Part shown: piece after piece, positions 23,144 through 34,200 of the stretch | Numbering within the stretch: the first letter of the stretch is position 1 | Layout: the number at the start of each line of letters is the position of its first letter | From: Marvania coccoides | Lineage: Eukaryota; Chlorophyta; Trebouxiophyceae; Chlorellales; Chlorellaceae | NCBI GenBank assembly: GCA_963854735.1 | Contig: OY978100.1 | Location: 1,240,001-1,304,000 of the forward strand | Length of the DNA: 64,000 nt | Direction of reading: 5' to 3' | The notes under the pieces: model-generated | Seen by the model: only the letters and a program-made list of their open reading frames with translations | Told to the model about the DNA's origin: nothing | The model's database searches: none | Position numbers and translations under genes: made by a program

Positions 23144-23696
23144 ATGGCGGAGAGCGAGCAATGCAGTCCAAAAGTAGAAGAAATCTTCAAGAAGGCGTCT
23201 CCCGGTTTTGTTTATATTTTAAATATGCCACTTTACGAATTGTTTTGCTTGGCAAAGCCTAGGCTGGGGAAGGCCCAGCTGGGCGAGATCATCAAGCTCG
23301 CCGGCCGCTCAATTCTCGACAAGGGTGGAGTCATCACCGATATCAAGTCATTTGGGGAGCACCGGCTAGCATATGAAGTGCGAAGACCAGGCGAGAAGTA
23401 TGAAGAGGTGAGCGCCTGGGTGCATGCATGCAGCCGCCCATATTTTTTGCGTTCCATCACCATGTTCTCATCTTTTTGTTTCTCTCTCCCCCTCCCTGCA
23501 GGCTTCGATGTGGCAGCTCACTTTTGCTGTCAACCCCAAGGTCCTCCCTGAGATCGACCATTCGCTGCGCATCGACGACAGGGTGCTGCGGTGGGCGGTG
23601 CTCAAGCGCCAGCACCTCGCCCGGCTGCCAAACCCTTTCAGGATAGCAAACGCGGCCAAGGCGGTGGCCAGCACAGCATCCCCCGACCAACAATGA
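23144..23696 (+). CDS. mitochondrial small-subunit ribosomal protein bS6m
   Basis: Component of the mitoribosomal small subunit. Two exons, with a GTGAGC donor after 23407 and a CTGCAG acceptor before 23502. The S6 fold is clear from MPLYELFCLAKPRLGKAQLG, then GGVITDIKSFGEHRLAYEVR and WQLTFAVNPKVLPEIDHSLR, ending with VLRWAVLKRQ. Two in-frame starts are possible. The ATG at 23225 begins directly at the fold, as in many plant mitochondrial S6 proteins; the ATG at 23144 adds 27 residues through an AT-rich stretch. The coordinates use the longer form. The shorter form is 125 aa. Confidence 0.85.
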
Positions 23697-24769
23697 ACGC
23701 ATTCAAGCATCGCACCAGGTACGCGCTAGTTTCATTCCACCACTTTTCGTTTTTCTACTCCGTTGTTTCGTTTGTTTTTTCACATGTTGGGGGGCACAGG
23801 ACGATCAATTTTGATTAGTTATCCCTGTCTGATATCGCCTTGGCAGGCGGCTTGTGTGGACACAATTAGCTCTATCTGATGCCGAATCCCCAACATTTTC
23901 TATGGTGTTACTCTTCAAATTCCAAATTTTCCTTCTTTCGGCGTGTGCTCCGCGATGATGATGACTGCAATTACAAACTCAACAGGACTGAGATAATCCG
24001 TGCTGACAAATTTTCCCCGCTGTCCTGAGTGGCACACGCCAGTTTTTTTTGTTTTATTTTTTCGTTTGGGAGAGAAAAACTCAAATCCGTGGCGGTGGCC
24101 AGTGATCGAAATTTCCAATAAGGGCGTTTCTCAAAAACATTCGCAGTGCCCGATCTAGAGCTTTCGCCTTTCGCCGGGCTTGAGAGCTGATGCGGCTTAT
24201 CCTTCCTTGGATGTCTGAGGCCCCAAAACCCACGGAGTGTTATTATATAATATTTTTTTTCTCTCCCCCTTCCGATCAATGCATACATTATTAGTTTGAA
24301 TACTTCTGTGAAGTGACGCTGTGAATGATGAATTTTCGAGTTCGGATTCCCACTGATTCCTGACGATATTTTCTCGCCTGACACGCGGCTGCTTCCTCTC
24401 TTTCTCCCGAGAGCTTCGGGTTTTTTTTTCCAGTTTTTTTTTCATCACTTCAATCTCATTACCATCTTTCTCTTTCCCTTCCTGCAGGTCTTGTATGCAT
24501 GTACTGAGCTGAAAGCTCGCCTCCTGCTGTATCAGCACTGCATTTAATTGTTATTTCTTACCATTGTATTATCACCCGCTTATCTCTTCTTCTTTTTTAC
24601 TGTTACCTTTTTCTTTGACAAATATTTAATCATTTCTTAATTCAAAATTTAGCCAAAAGAGAAATAAGAAAACAATCAATAACAAATACGTCTCATGGAA
24701 ATACGGCAGCAGCAAACGCGTCTTAGAAAAAGGCAGCAAATGGAACTTCTCCTACTTAAGTTTAATCAA
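23697..24769. other. intergenic, ~1.1 kb, unresolved coding potential
   Basis: No gene could be modelled. Suggestive pieces are a strong plus-strand acceptor (pyrimidine tract then CTGCAG, ending 24487) followed by a 19-codon frame to TAA at 24547. There are also minus-strand open frames at 23915-24118 and 23971-24384 with no recognisable domain. A splice-donor-like CAG|GTACGC occurs just after the bS6m stop (about 23718), so a spliced 3' UTR or a small overlapping gene is possible. Confidence 0.35.
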
Positions 24770-26044
24770 TCACACGCCTTTGACACCCACAAACACTAGG
24801 ACCAGCACCCCCACGGTCAGTGCTATCAGCTTTCTCGGCACTGGGTCAGGTGGCGCCCCTTTGCTCCGCTCCTTCCACGCTGCCGTCGTCGGGTAAACCC
24901 CTTCCCGCCACCGCCACACCAACGCTGTGCAGGCCACCGCTAGCAGCATGTCCACGCTGTAGTGCGTCTACAATAGTAAAATCAAAAGTGAAAGCACCGT
25001 GGACGAAACGACAAACACAATTTCGCTCAAAGTAGTTGTATTTTTTAAGCAAATCACCTTGTCCACCACCTCCTGCAAGCACAGCTTCGTCACAGCCGCC
25101 CAGGCCGTTGCCGCCACTGCCCGCGGCAGCCACCCCCTCTTCCCTTTGCCCCCTGGGTAAAAAGTCTGCAGCGCCAGTGGAACAGCTGCGTACACCACTC
25201 CGTGCCCGCTAATAACCAGATCATTGCACCCGCTGCCCCTCTTAGCGCTGAAACCCACCGCCAGAAACCCAAGTAGCGTGCTCGGCACAGGTGGAAAGCT
25301 CTTGGCGTAGCACCCGGGTCGCGGGTTGGGCAGCACCGTGACCATGAATGCCGCAGTGCGCAGCGCGTGCGTCCACGCTATGGCGTCCATAAACCTCGCC
25401 CCCATTCCAAAGCCAGAGAATGGCACTTGGTTCCAAATAACGGAGAGGCAGAGGGACACAAAGGCGTAGAGCAGCCAGTGCATGTCCACTCGCCACCCAA
25501 ACAGCAGGGCGCGCGCCCCTGGGACGGTGCGCAGAGCCCACAGCGTAGAAATTTCGACGTTGTCTTGCAGAGGCACGTATTCGTGCTTGCGAAGATCGCT
25601 GGCGGACGTGGCCCTGCATTTCATCGGGGGAAGACAACGGCAACTAGAAAGTGAAATACTAGAAAGGATGCAAGATTTACTCTCTCGAGGTACAAGAGAT
25701 TGATAACAATAACAATGAAAGTGACTGCAATGCTGGAAAGTGAGCCCAACTCCAACCTACCACGTGCAGAAATTTTCCAGAACAACGATCGCCAGCAGCC
25801 CTGCCACCGCTCGCACAAACTTCACCAGGTGGCGGGTCTCATCGTGCCACCGTGGAAACGACAACATCTTTTGGACGATGTACGCCCCTGCTCCCAGCAC
25901 CATAGCTGCTTGAAGAAGCGTCGGCAAGGCCTGAAGCCAGGCGTGGACGTTCAGCAGTGGCCCGGCGATCAGCAGCGCAAGAATGAGTTTGCCCAAGCCG
26001 CCACCCAGCCGGGCTTCGAGCGACGATGATGATGCGATTCTCAT
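24770..26044 (-). CDS. PAP2_C-type phosphotransferase (sphingomyelin/IPC synthase-like)
   Basis: A multi-pass membrane enzyme of the sphingomyelin-synthase-related PAP2_C group, which transfers a phospho-headgroup onto ceramide or a similar lipid in Golgi or plasma membrane. Exons are 26044-25761, 25613-25058 and 24967-24770 (345 aa). The catalytic residues are visible as CNDLVISGHGVVY (His) and, across the last intron, THYSVDMLLA (His and Asp). About six hydrophobic helices are present. The second exon could instead start 30 nt upstream at a CTAG acceptor, in frame, adding ten residues; I chose the site after the pyrimidine tract. The substrate is not determinable from sequence. Confidence 0.78.
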
Positions 26045-26625
26045 TTAAAAATAGTTGATTATTAATTCGAAATAATGTTCAGGGGGCTTTTTTATCTCAA
26101 TCAAGTCCCGGCTGCGAGAAAACCATACCATGAAACGAGAATAATTTATTAATGCACTTTAAATAAACAAAATGTGAAGGGGAAGTGACATCTGTGTTGC
26201 AGTCGGCGAAGTAATTTTAAAACTTGCTGCCAATCACAGCAGTGATACAGCAAGGCATTCGGTTGAGAAATAGCGGGTTGCAAATCTTAAGTCTGCAGAG
26301 GGATAGGTGCTATGACCTGGGCTATTGCGAGCGCAGCGGCATGGAAGAATACTTGGCAGCAGCGGCGGCGGCGGCGCTGCTGATCTGCAGAAAGCCTAGG
26401 AAAATATCTTCAACCCCGCAGCATGTAGATATTTTTTAGTAATACACATGCATGCCTTCTAGAGCTTAATTCTTTTAATATATGCTTGTACACATATAAA
26501 TTTATATTTATAAATGCGCGTGTCGTTTACTGTATTGATAAAAGATAAGTTTATTTAAAGAGCTAATTCGAGTCCTATATTTCCCCCTGCGCAATACATA
26601 CATGTGTATCAAGGTAACTGCAGCT
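26045..26625. other. intergenic, ~580 bp
   Basis: AT-rich spacer between the PAP2_C gene start and a small disrupted gene, both on the minus strand. A GC-richer patch with a GCGGCG run lies at 26330-26400. No RNA gene or ORF could be assigned. Confidence 0.4.
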
Positions 26626-27113
26626 TCAAGCCTCGCTCTCAGAAATGGTCTGCAGAGAGGCCTTGTTCCATTCGACCCACGCTATGTACTTTTCCACCTG
26701 GCGGCACAGCCACTGAACCTCATCCTGCGCCGCTTCCTTCGATCCGCCTTCAGGAAGCACAAATGTATCCTCCGTTACGAAAGCGGCATGAAAATCCTCG
26801 AAGCGGTGGCGAGCGCCGGCAGCGACGAAAATGCTTCCCTAATGGCCACCCGGGCAGCTCGCAGGCCATCGTTGACCGACAAAACTGCTTGGTTCTTCAG
26901 AGCGTCCTGTTTCAGGCTCTGCAGACAGAGAAGAGGCAGAAATCAGCGAGGACAGGATCTGACGTCTTAAATTTTTAAAGTCCCCCCGAAACTTGCCTCG
27001 GACGCCGTCTTTAAGCTCAACTGGGCAGCTTGCAAATTTATAGGCGCTCGGGAGTATATGCGAGAGGTCCGCCGGGCCAACACAGGCGAAGAGGGTCTGG
27101 AGGGTGACTCCAT
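26626..27113 (-). pseudogene. small gene with apparent frameshift, function unknown
   Basis: Exon 1 is 27113-26997 (39 codons, MESPSRPSSPVLARRTSRIY onward). It ends at a GC-type donor (GAG|GCAAGT). Exon 2 begins at 26918 after a good pyrimidine tract and CTGCAG, and reads SLKQDALKNQAVLSVNDGLR in phase, but meets TAA at 26775-26777. A different frame is open from 26838 to a TGA at 26626-26628 and looks like its natural continuation: FEDFHAAFVTEDTFVLPEGG, then a helix ending WLCRQVEKYIAWVEWNKASL. Either a one-base indel, a real frameshift mutation, or an intron I could not place joins the two. The product would be a small helical protein that I do not recognise. Confidence 0.45.
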
Positions 27114-27254
27114 TTCATGAATTTCTTGGGTTTACTTTGCCTGGAACAAAACAAATAGAAATAAAAAAGACATCATTGCGCATTTTTGTTCTTTATCTGC
27201 GGCGACTTCTGCATATTTAGCGAATCAAATTTGTGTTCCATGCAGTTCTCCTTT

Positions 27255-27740
27255 CTTACTTTAAGGTTTAAGGTTTTACAGAGGTTTAACGTCTCCTACC
27301 GAGGATAGAGATCCGCAAGGCGACGTCGCCTTGCGGATTTGTGGCACGTCGACGTGCCACAAACCCCGCCATAGTAAGTACTTCCAAATCAATCCTGTTT
27401 TTTTCGCGCATGCCTTGAGAGAATTGCATGCCCACACGTGTACCTTGACCGGACGGTTCGCATTCTCGCCGTCCGGAGCGTCTTGCTTTGCACCTGTGCC
27501 TGTTTTGCACCTGCTTGCACGTCGGTCGTGCCGTCGGGGACTCAGAAGGCAGGGGCCAGAGGCTTACCTGTGGGCGGCGAGCTGTTTCAATCTTTTAGAA
27601 TGGCGCTGCTGTGTCGTACGTCCCCAGGAACTGAGGTTGATCCGGCGGGTGGAAGGGGCACTCCGGGTCTCTTTAGAGGCCCTCTGTAGTAGAAGTTAAC
27701 CATTTGAAAACCTGAAACCTGAAACCTTGAAACCTTGAGT
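27255..27740. mobile_element. candidate non-autonomous element (MITE-like) with imperfect inverted ends
   Basis: The left end carries AAGGTTTAAGGTTTT followed by TACAGAGG (27263-27284). The right end carries the inverse: CCTCTGTA (27681-27688), then four CCT(T)GAAA-type units (27711-27737). The GC-rich interior holds two abutting perfect palindromes (27311-27338 and 27338-27363) and an 8-bp-stem hairpin (27449-27456 with 27469-27476). The composition differs from both flanks and no conserved coding sequence is present. It is consistent with a short inverted-repeat transposon derivative, but one copy cannot prove mobility. Confidence 0.4.
27311..27363. repeat. two abutting perfect palindromes
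   Basis: Positions 27311-27338 form a 28 bp perfect palindrome (14 bp arms, centre GAC|GTC). Positions 27338-27363 form a second, 26 bp perfect palindrome (13 bp arms, centre GTC|GAC). The two share one base and have no loop. Nothing comparable was seen elsewhere in the window. Confidence 0.9.
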
Positions 27741-28334
27741 TATATTTAATCTCTGGTAAGTATGCCTTACCAATCCAGAATAAACAAACGCAGAGAACAC
27801 CGTTGAAAACTGCTGTTAAAAAAAACAGCCTGCCATGAATTACGCTGAAACCTTTGAGTAGGAACAGGCACCTACTACAGGCGTCCTCCCCCTGGGGACT
27901 CTTTGGTTTTCTAAAACAAGACGAGCTTAATTATTGTAACAACGGCGAAAACTTTCTATGCATTTGAAAAAAACGTGATACTAACGTACTGAGGACAGTA
28001 CTATGCCGCATATATTCTCTGGGGCGGGAATCCTAAAATTACTACAAGGAAAAAAACGAAGGTATGTATAATTCATTTCAATGCAGAACAAGTTTGAAAA
28101 AACAAGTATTTATGATAAGACCGTCGGGTTATTATTAAAAAAAAAAAACACATGACATGGTGGGGCTATTCTTTCCACCGACGATATATAAAACAAACAA
28201 CCAAACGGATAAAAAACAAAGGGAAAACAAAAAAAACAAAACAAAAAAACTAACAAAATGAAATGTCAAGTTAAAATTGAGATCAAGTACTGCGCTTATT
28301 TCCTTCAAATGAGTCGAAAAGCTGAACTTCTAAT

Positions 28335-29710
28335 TCAGCCTTTTTGAAAGCCTGCTTTCAGTGCTGCAAGCAGGTCGTGCGCGTCGGCGATAGTGAGCGG
28401 CCGATTTCCTGGGTTGACGGCACTCAGCAGCTGCTGCTGCATCTCAATAGTGAGCCCAAGGGACGCCATGGTCTCACGGACCCGCAGAAGCAGGCGCTCA
28501 TCATCCGCATGGCTCTCAACAGGCGCAGAGGCAGGATCCTGCCGCCAGTTGCTAGAAGGCTCATGCACACGCTGTGCCGCAACTGCGGCCGGCGAACCAG
28601 GCGTTGGCGACCCAACCAAGGGGGTAGTAGCGGGTAGCGGTGGAAACCCTCCTCCCAGTGCCGCTGCTGCGCCGGGCCTGGATTCCGGCAGCGACGAGCG
28701 GGAGGGGGGTCCAAACGGCGACAGTCGCTGGAGCGGCCCGGCCTGCGGCAAAACAGGCGCGGCATGCCAGGGTTGGGAGACTGCCGACGAGGGTTCTGCT
28801 GCAGCAGCAGCAGCAGCGAACCCTACAACTCTGATGCCAGGAGAAGAAAGGGGCCGTCCGACGTGGGGTATTTGGCCTTCTCTCCAAAGTCTGTTCGGGC
28901 GGTGATGGTCGTTTTTGGTTCTGTACAACCCGCAGGCGTTGCACAACCGACGGCCGCTGTCTCTGTCGGTCCTCCAGAACGGCGTATGCTTGGCGCCGCA
29001 GTTGAAGCATACGCGGATGTCGCTGCCTCTGTCCTCTTCGCGCCCGCGTTTCCCCAAGTAGCTGTCGCAGTCAGATGGGTTTTCGGGAAAAAGGTCGCCT
29101 TGTGGACGCTGGCTCGGCGGCAGCTGGTTCCCACGGTGAGGGGGCGGCTCCGGTGGGGAGGCGTCCCGAGCCGCATTTTCATTAGCGACGTCGCCTCTCG
29201 ACAGCGCTTGAAGCAGGGTCAATATTTCAGTGGCTTGAGGCGGTGGCGGGGGGATTTGTGTTCTTGCTTTTGAAAAAAGGATCTGACCCTGAAGGAGCGC
29301 TTCGTTTAGTCCTTCAGAACATATTTGGTGCAGCTGCAAACAAGGAAGATGGAGCTTGGGGTAAAACTCGCGGGTGAGGTTACGCTACACGGAGGGAAAA
29401 GCGCGATCTTTGCGCAAGGCGAGTGGTATTCACTGCTGGATTCGTGATGAAATGAGTTATGGAGAGGTGGGAGGCCACCCTAATGCGAAAAAATGCAGGA
29501 GATAATATGGCTGTCTTGTATGTAAGGCTTGAAAACCAAAAATATTCTTACTTGCAGCCAATTTTTGATATTCTCGACACATGAATTTAAGTCAAGGGCT
29601 TCGCTGTCAGCACCCGTGTTTTCTCTTCGCTGGCCTGTGGCTTGCAGATTTTCGCATATTTTTCGAATTCGGATGCTGCTCAGCTCCAAAGGATCAGTCC
29701 CGCCCGCCAT
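28335..29710 (-). CDS. GATA-type zinc finger transcription factor
   Basis: Two exons, 29710-29552 and 29333-28335, join in phase 0 (385 aa). One GATA finger (about residues 162-187, CX2CX18CX2C) reads [19 protein letters not shown] then [17 protein letters not shown], with the usual Trp and LCNACGL. It should bind GATA-core DNA. The N-terminus ([20 protein letters not shown] onward) is a predicted amphipathic helix spanning the splice junction and may be a separate protein-binding module. The flanks of the finger are Pro/Ser/Ala-rich. The last 40 residues form another short helical segment ([19 protein letters not shown]). The specific target is unknown. Confidence 0.88.
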
Positions 29711-29968
29711 TGTGAAAAAATATTGTACAGATTAAACGAAAAACACAGTTGGTATACAGCGATATCGTGACCACTACGCCGAAAAAAGTTGAAAAAAAGA
29801 AAAGAATGCTGGTACGCATACGTAGTTGCAATTCACTGTAATTTTAATTGCAATTACTCAATTATAAAAATGGCCGTAGCACCAGGGCCCCTCAGGTGTC
29901 GTTCCAGGGCGCTGCAGGCTGGGCCACTCGTTGAGGTGGTCGCCGCTGCTTCCCAGGGGGCTGAAAGG

Positions 29969-30562
29969 TCAGGAAGTGTGCAGAACTCGTGCGCGGCCTC
30001 GCATTGGATGTACGCCATTTTCGCCACGAAAACCGACGCTTACGGGGGCAAAGCCACAATCAAAGCAAAACTGTACCAGGATGCATCATATTCGTAGTAC
30101 GGCGGCGTGAATGATCCATTAGAAGGGGAAACCAGCTTGCGTTTATAGAAGGATTAGCAGCAGTACCATTCTTGGCTGCATGAGTTCATACCTCACTGCG
30201 GACAATATTCGATCTATAACGTGGAGAGAGGGAGGCGACGTCTGTAAACGTCTTGAGCTGCGGCACCGAACCAACCCAGGAAGTAATTGCCAACATACGC
30301 AGAAAAATCACAAGTGATCGTGAACTAAAATGACCAGCTTAAGGAGGCGGGGGTGAAGAAAAGTCTCTTTGGTTGAGAATTCCCAGGGCCGACCTGCCCG
30401 CTGAACTCTTTGCTTGATAATATACGATCCTGCATATTGGGTGTCTATCCGAGCCCACTCGTCTCGTGGGAGAGGCTGCAAACCTTCCACAGGCGAGCTG
30501 TAACTGCGATCATAGTCAAGGCGTGCAGGATAAACAAGAGCGTTGGCCTCAATCCACGACAT
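29969..30562 (-). CDS. unrecognised small gene, three-exon model
   Basis: Exons 30562-30426, 30324-30192 and 30070-29969 splice in continuous phase to a 123-residue protein. It begins MSWIEANALVYPARLDYDRS, continues FLRMLAITSWVGSVPQLKTF, and ends FCFDCGFAPVSVGFRGENGV plus 13 residues. The exon 2 donor (GAG|GTATGA) and exon 3 acceptor (GGTACAG) are good; the exon 1 donor (ATC|GTATAT) is weaker. A competing frame in exon 3 encodes MAYIQCEAAHEFCTLPDLSA and runs to a stop at 29854, so the 3' end is uncertain. No family is recognised. Confidence 0.4.
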
Positions 30563-31229
30563 GGCAAGCCTGGCTCGAGCTCTCCCAGGCCCAGCAAAGC
30601 GCCTGAAAGAGCGAGGGAGACGATGCAATTTGAGACAGATGTGGTCAAAAAGCACAAGCGCCTGGCGGCCACCTAATTTTGACTCCCCTGTCCCTCCCGC
30701 TCCGCCGGAAAACTTGCACGTAAATCAAATCAAACATTAGAGTGATGATCTGCTCCTTTTGAGGTGCTTGGATGGTTAATGACGTAATATTGAACAACCC
30801 CCACTCGGGGATTTGTTTACAACAACAAAAATTAAAAATATATAGAAATTTGGGGCTGCTGGTCCTTGCGAATTCTGGGCTATCATTTTTCAGCAAGGCT
30901 GGAGCGCGATGCAAGTGGCTTTGGTTTGGGGGCTTACAGCCGCTACCCACACGTGAGCAGTCGCCTCTTGCATTTTGGATTATTTAAGGATTAAGTCATT
31001 ATAATTTGCGACAGAGGCAGTTCAGAAGTCGTCGTTTTTTTAAATCATCAAGCTCTAAATATCAGGCTTCTCGTTTGTCCATAGTAGGGGTGTTTAACCG
31101 AACTCCTGTGACAGTTCGAGCCCGCCCATTTGTTCTCGCCAAGAAACACCTTGATCTGCTTGAAAATCAAGCTTGGGAACGACGTACATTTGAACTGTGG
31201 TTCTTGCCCAGCCGGGGGCAGCGGATAGA
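30563..31229. other. intergenic between unknown gene (-) and RLT homolog (+)
   Basis: 667 bp spacer. A minus-strand acceptor-like CTCTTTCAG at about 30603 suggests a possible further 5' exon for the unknown gene. AT-rich with no conserved coding sequence recognised; the 3' part holds the RLT promoter and 5' UTR. Confidence 0.35.
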
Positions 31230-34200
31230 ATGGACGGTTCTGGCGCAGAACAGCCGCAGATCACGGCACCAGGTAAATTCTGGGGGGGAGCGCTGCGCCA
31301 AGACCACAGGGCTTATTATCGACGCCCCTGAAGCCTTTTTTATTTTGGCTTAGTTTGTCGAACAATAAACAACGCTGCTGCCCCATTTACTCGTATATTA
31401 ACCCGCTATGTTACCTGCATTCCTGCAGATGCAAATGATGCCGCAGCAGCGCCTGTTGCTGTTCCCGGGGCTCCCCCTGCTGACGTCACTGCTGGCACGG
31501 CCACTCCTGCTGCCACTGACGGCCCCCATTCCGACCCCAAGCCACCGCGCGTGGTGCAGCAAAAGACTCCGGCGCAAAAAGAAGCCCTGGAGGCCGCTTT
31601 TCAGGCCAATCACTTTCCCGACGAAGCCACCCGCAAAGGCCTCGCAGCAGCCACCGGTCTGAACGAAAGCCAGATCTCCACCTGGTTCTCGCACCGCAGG
31701 CGGAAAGAGCGCACTTCTGGACGGCATGTAGGCCCTCCCCCTGCCGCTCCTGCCGCTTTATTCCCCTCACAAAACGGTGCAGCAGCGGCGGCAGGTGCGG
31801 CGGTCGCTGGTGACGCTTTTATGGACCCCGGGAGCGACAGCGAGGGGCACGACGACGTTGACCCTTCTGAGATGGACCCTGGGGAGCGACAGCGGCTGGC
31901 AGAGTACGAAGAGCTGCTGGCAGCGGGGCGGGCGATCCTGGGCGAGGTTTTTAGGGGCGACGGGCCCCCTCTGGGGCTGGAGTTCGACGACATTCCGTCC
32001 GCCACGCAGCCCTACGGCAAGGGCAAGCGGCGCAGGGCTGGGGAGGAGGATCCCGATTTCGAAATGGGCGGTGGCGGTGGAAAGAGGGCCAAAGCGATGC
32101 CTCGTCCGCGTCCGACGACCATGGAAGACCTGGAAAAGCTGCGGCGGGAGGAAGAGGTGCGGGCCGCGGTGCTGGCAGAGCGTGCGCGGCAGCAGATGGA
32201 GCGCCTGGAATCGTCGATTCGCAAGGAGCAGGAGCGGTATGCTCGTGAGCGGGAGCGGCAAGACTCTCGGCTGGCCAGGGAGCGGGAGAAGGAGCTGGCG
32301 CGGCTGGAGGGTGAGAGGCGCAAGCATCTGGAGCGCGTGATGCGCGAGCAGAAGAAGGAGGAGGAGCGCCGCGCCAAGGAGGAGGCGCGGCTGCGGGCGA
32401 TGGCGGAGCGCGAGGAGCGTCGGCTGGCGGCGGTGCGGGAGAAGGAGATGCGCGCCGAGGAGAAGCGGAGGGAGAAGGAGGAGCGCCGCAAGGAGCGGGA
32501 GATGCTCAAGGCCCTGACGCAGCAGGAGCGGGCCGCCATGCGGCTGCGCAGCAGGGAGACAGCTGGCGGGCCCAAAGACGATTTAGACTTGGAATGGGAG
32601 AGGATGATGGCGGAGTACAGAAGGAGGGCCGGGCTGGCGGCAGACGCGCCCGCCCCCGCGGAGGGCTCCGCCCCGCCGGAGGGCTGCCCATCGCTGCCGG
32701 CTCGGCCGCCGTTTCCTCCCCCAGAAGTGGATTTGCGCGCGGCACTGGTGGACGGGGAGGGCCGTCCGCTGGACCCTGACGCTGCTGCCGAGATGCTGTC
32801 CGCGTGGGCGGTGCTGGCGGCGTTTCCGCAGCTGCTGGCGCTTGCCGACGTTCCCACGGCCGATGCCCTGGCTGCGGCGCTGGCGCAGGGGCTGGGCAGC
32901 GAGCTGCTGGCGCAGGTGCACGTTGGGCTGCTGCGTCTGCTACAGGCGGACGCAGAGGAGGCGTATGCCACAGGCGAGGGGGTGGAAGGGCCCCACCGCG
33001 GTGGCGGCGGCAGCGGCGGCGCTGCTGCCGCCACTGCTGCCGCTGAACACGCGGTTGCGGCAGGCGCGAAGCTTCTAGAGGAGTCCTGGGCGTGGGGCTT
33101 TGACGTGGACGCGTGGCGAGCTCACTTGGGCCCTCTGACATGGCCTGAAGTCGCCAGAGAAATGGCGATAGCTGCGGGGCTGGGGCGGCGACGGCCGCAG
33201 CACCGTCGGCGGGAGACTCTGGCCCGGATCGGTACCGTGGGCGAAGACATCGTGCTGGGCAGCGCTGCTGGGCACGACAAGCTGGAGCTGCGGCTGCCGC
33301 CTCGTTTGGCTGCTGGCACGGTGAAGGGTGCTGCGTGGTTGGTGCTGAAAGACGCAGGCCCAGAGGGGATGCACGTGGAGGAGATTGCGCGGCAGATCCA
33401 GGGACGGGGGCTGCGGGACCTGCGCACCAGCAAAACCCCAGAAGTTTCGGGTAAGAGACAACAGTTGTATTTCATGTCTACGCCCTAACAAGCTAGCTGA
33501 TTATTTATTATGTATTATCCTTGTCTTCTTCGCTGCTACTGTTTTCAGTTTCTGGGGCCCTGGCTCGGGACGTGCTGTTCGACAAGGTGGCGCCAGCCAC
33601 GTACGCCCTGCAGTCTGTGCGAGCCCATTTCCGCAAGCTGCAGCAGAGCGGGGAGGTGAAGAAAGAGGCCGAGGGGAAGGGACCAGGGGAGGGAGGAGAG
33701 CAGCAGCAGCAGCAGGAGCAGCAGCAGACTCCAGATAAAGACGCCAAACAGCTGGAGCAGGACGTTAAAACGGAGGAAGAAGATCTACCCGAGGAGCACG
33801 AGGAGCAGCAGCAGCATGAGGAGGAGGAAGAAAGCGAGGGAGAGGACGACGCGGCGGAGGAGGAGCGGCTGCGGCGCAACGAGGCTCACGCTGGGGAGTC
33901 TTGGGTGGCTTCTTTGAAGGAGCATGGGTACAATGAGCTGCCGCTAGACCAGCGCGTGTTTCTGCTGAGCGCGCTGTGCCAGCTGGCGCTTGAGTCGCCC
34001 ACGGTGCGCGCGGTGGTAGACTCCCGCCTGGAGGAGCAGCAGCGCATCAGGCGCATGATCTGGATCGACTCCAAAGCCGAGGCGACGCAGCAGCGGCAGC
34101 GCCGGGCGGCGGAACAGGCGGCCAAGCTCAAGGCGCAGGCGGAAGAGGCCAAGGCGCGGCTGGCGGCGATGGGCGACGCTGCACAGCAGCCAATGGACGT

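Larger units (their letters stand above)
27114..28334. other. gene-poor region, ~1.2 kb, with candidate mobile element
   Basis: Besides the palindrome-rich element at 27255-27740, the rest is AT-rich with A-tracts (28135-28150, 28200-28250). No gene is visible. Short GC-rich hairpin-like sequence occurs at about 27870-27905. Confidence 0.45.

Noticed and set aside
26330..26410. Possible structured RNA in a GC-rich patch
   Set aside because: No snRNA, snoRNA box or Pol III signal recognised; the GCGGCG run is simple sequence.
31080..31130. GTTCGAGCCCG, resembling a tRNA T-loop
   Set aside because: No acceptor stem, D-arm or anticodon arm can be folded around it.
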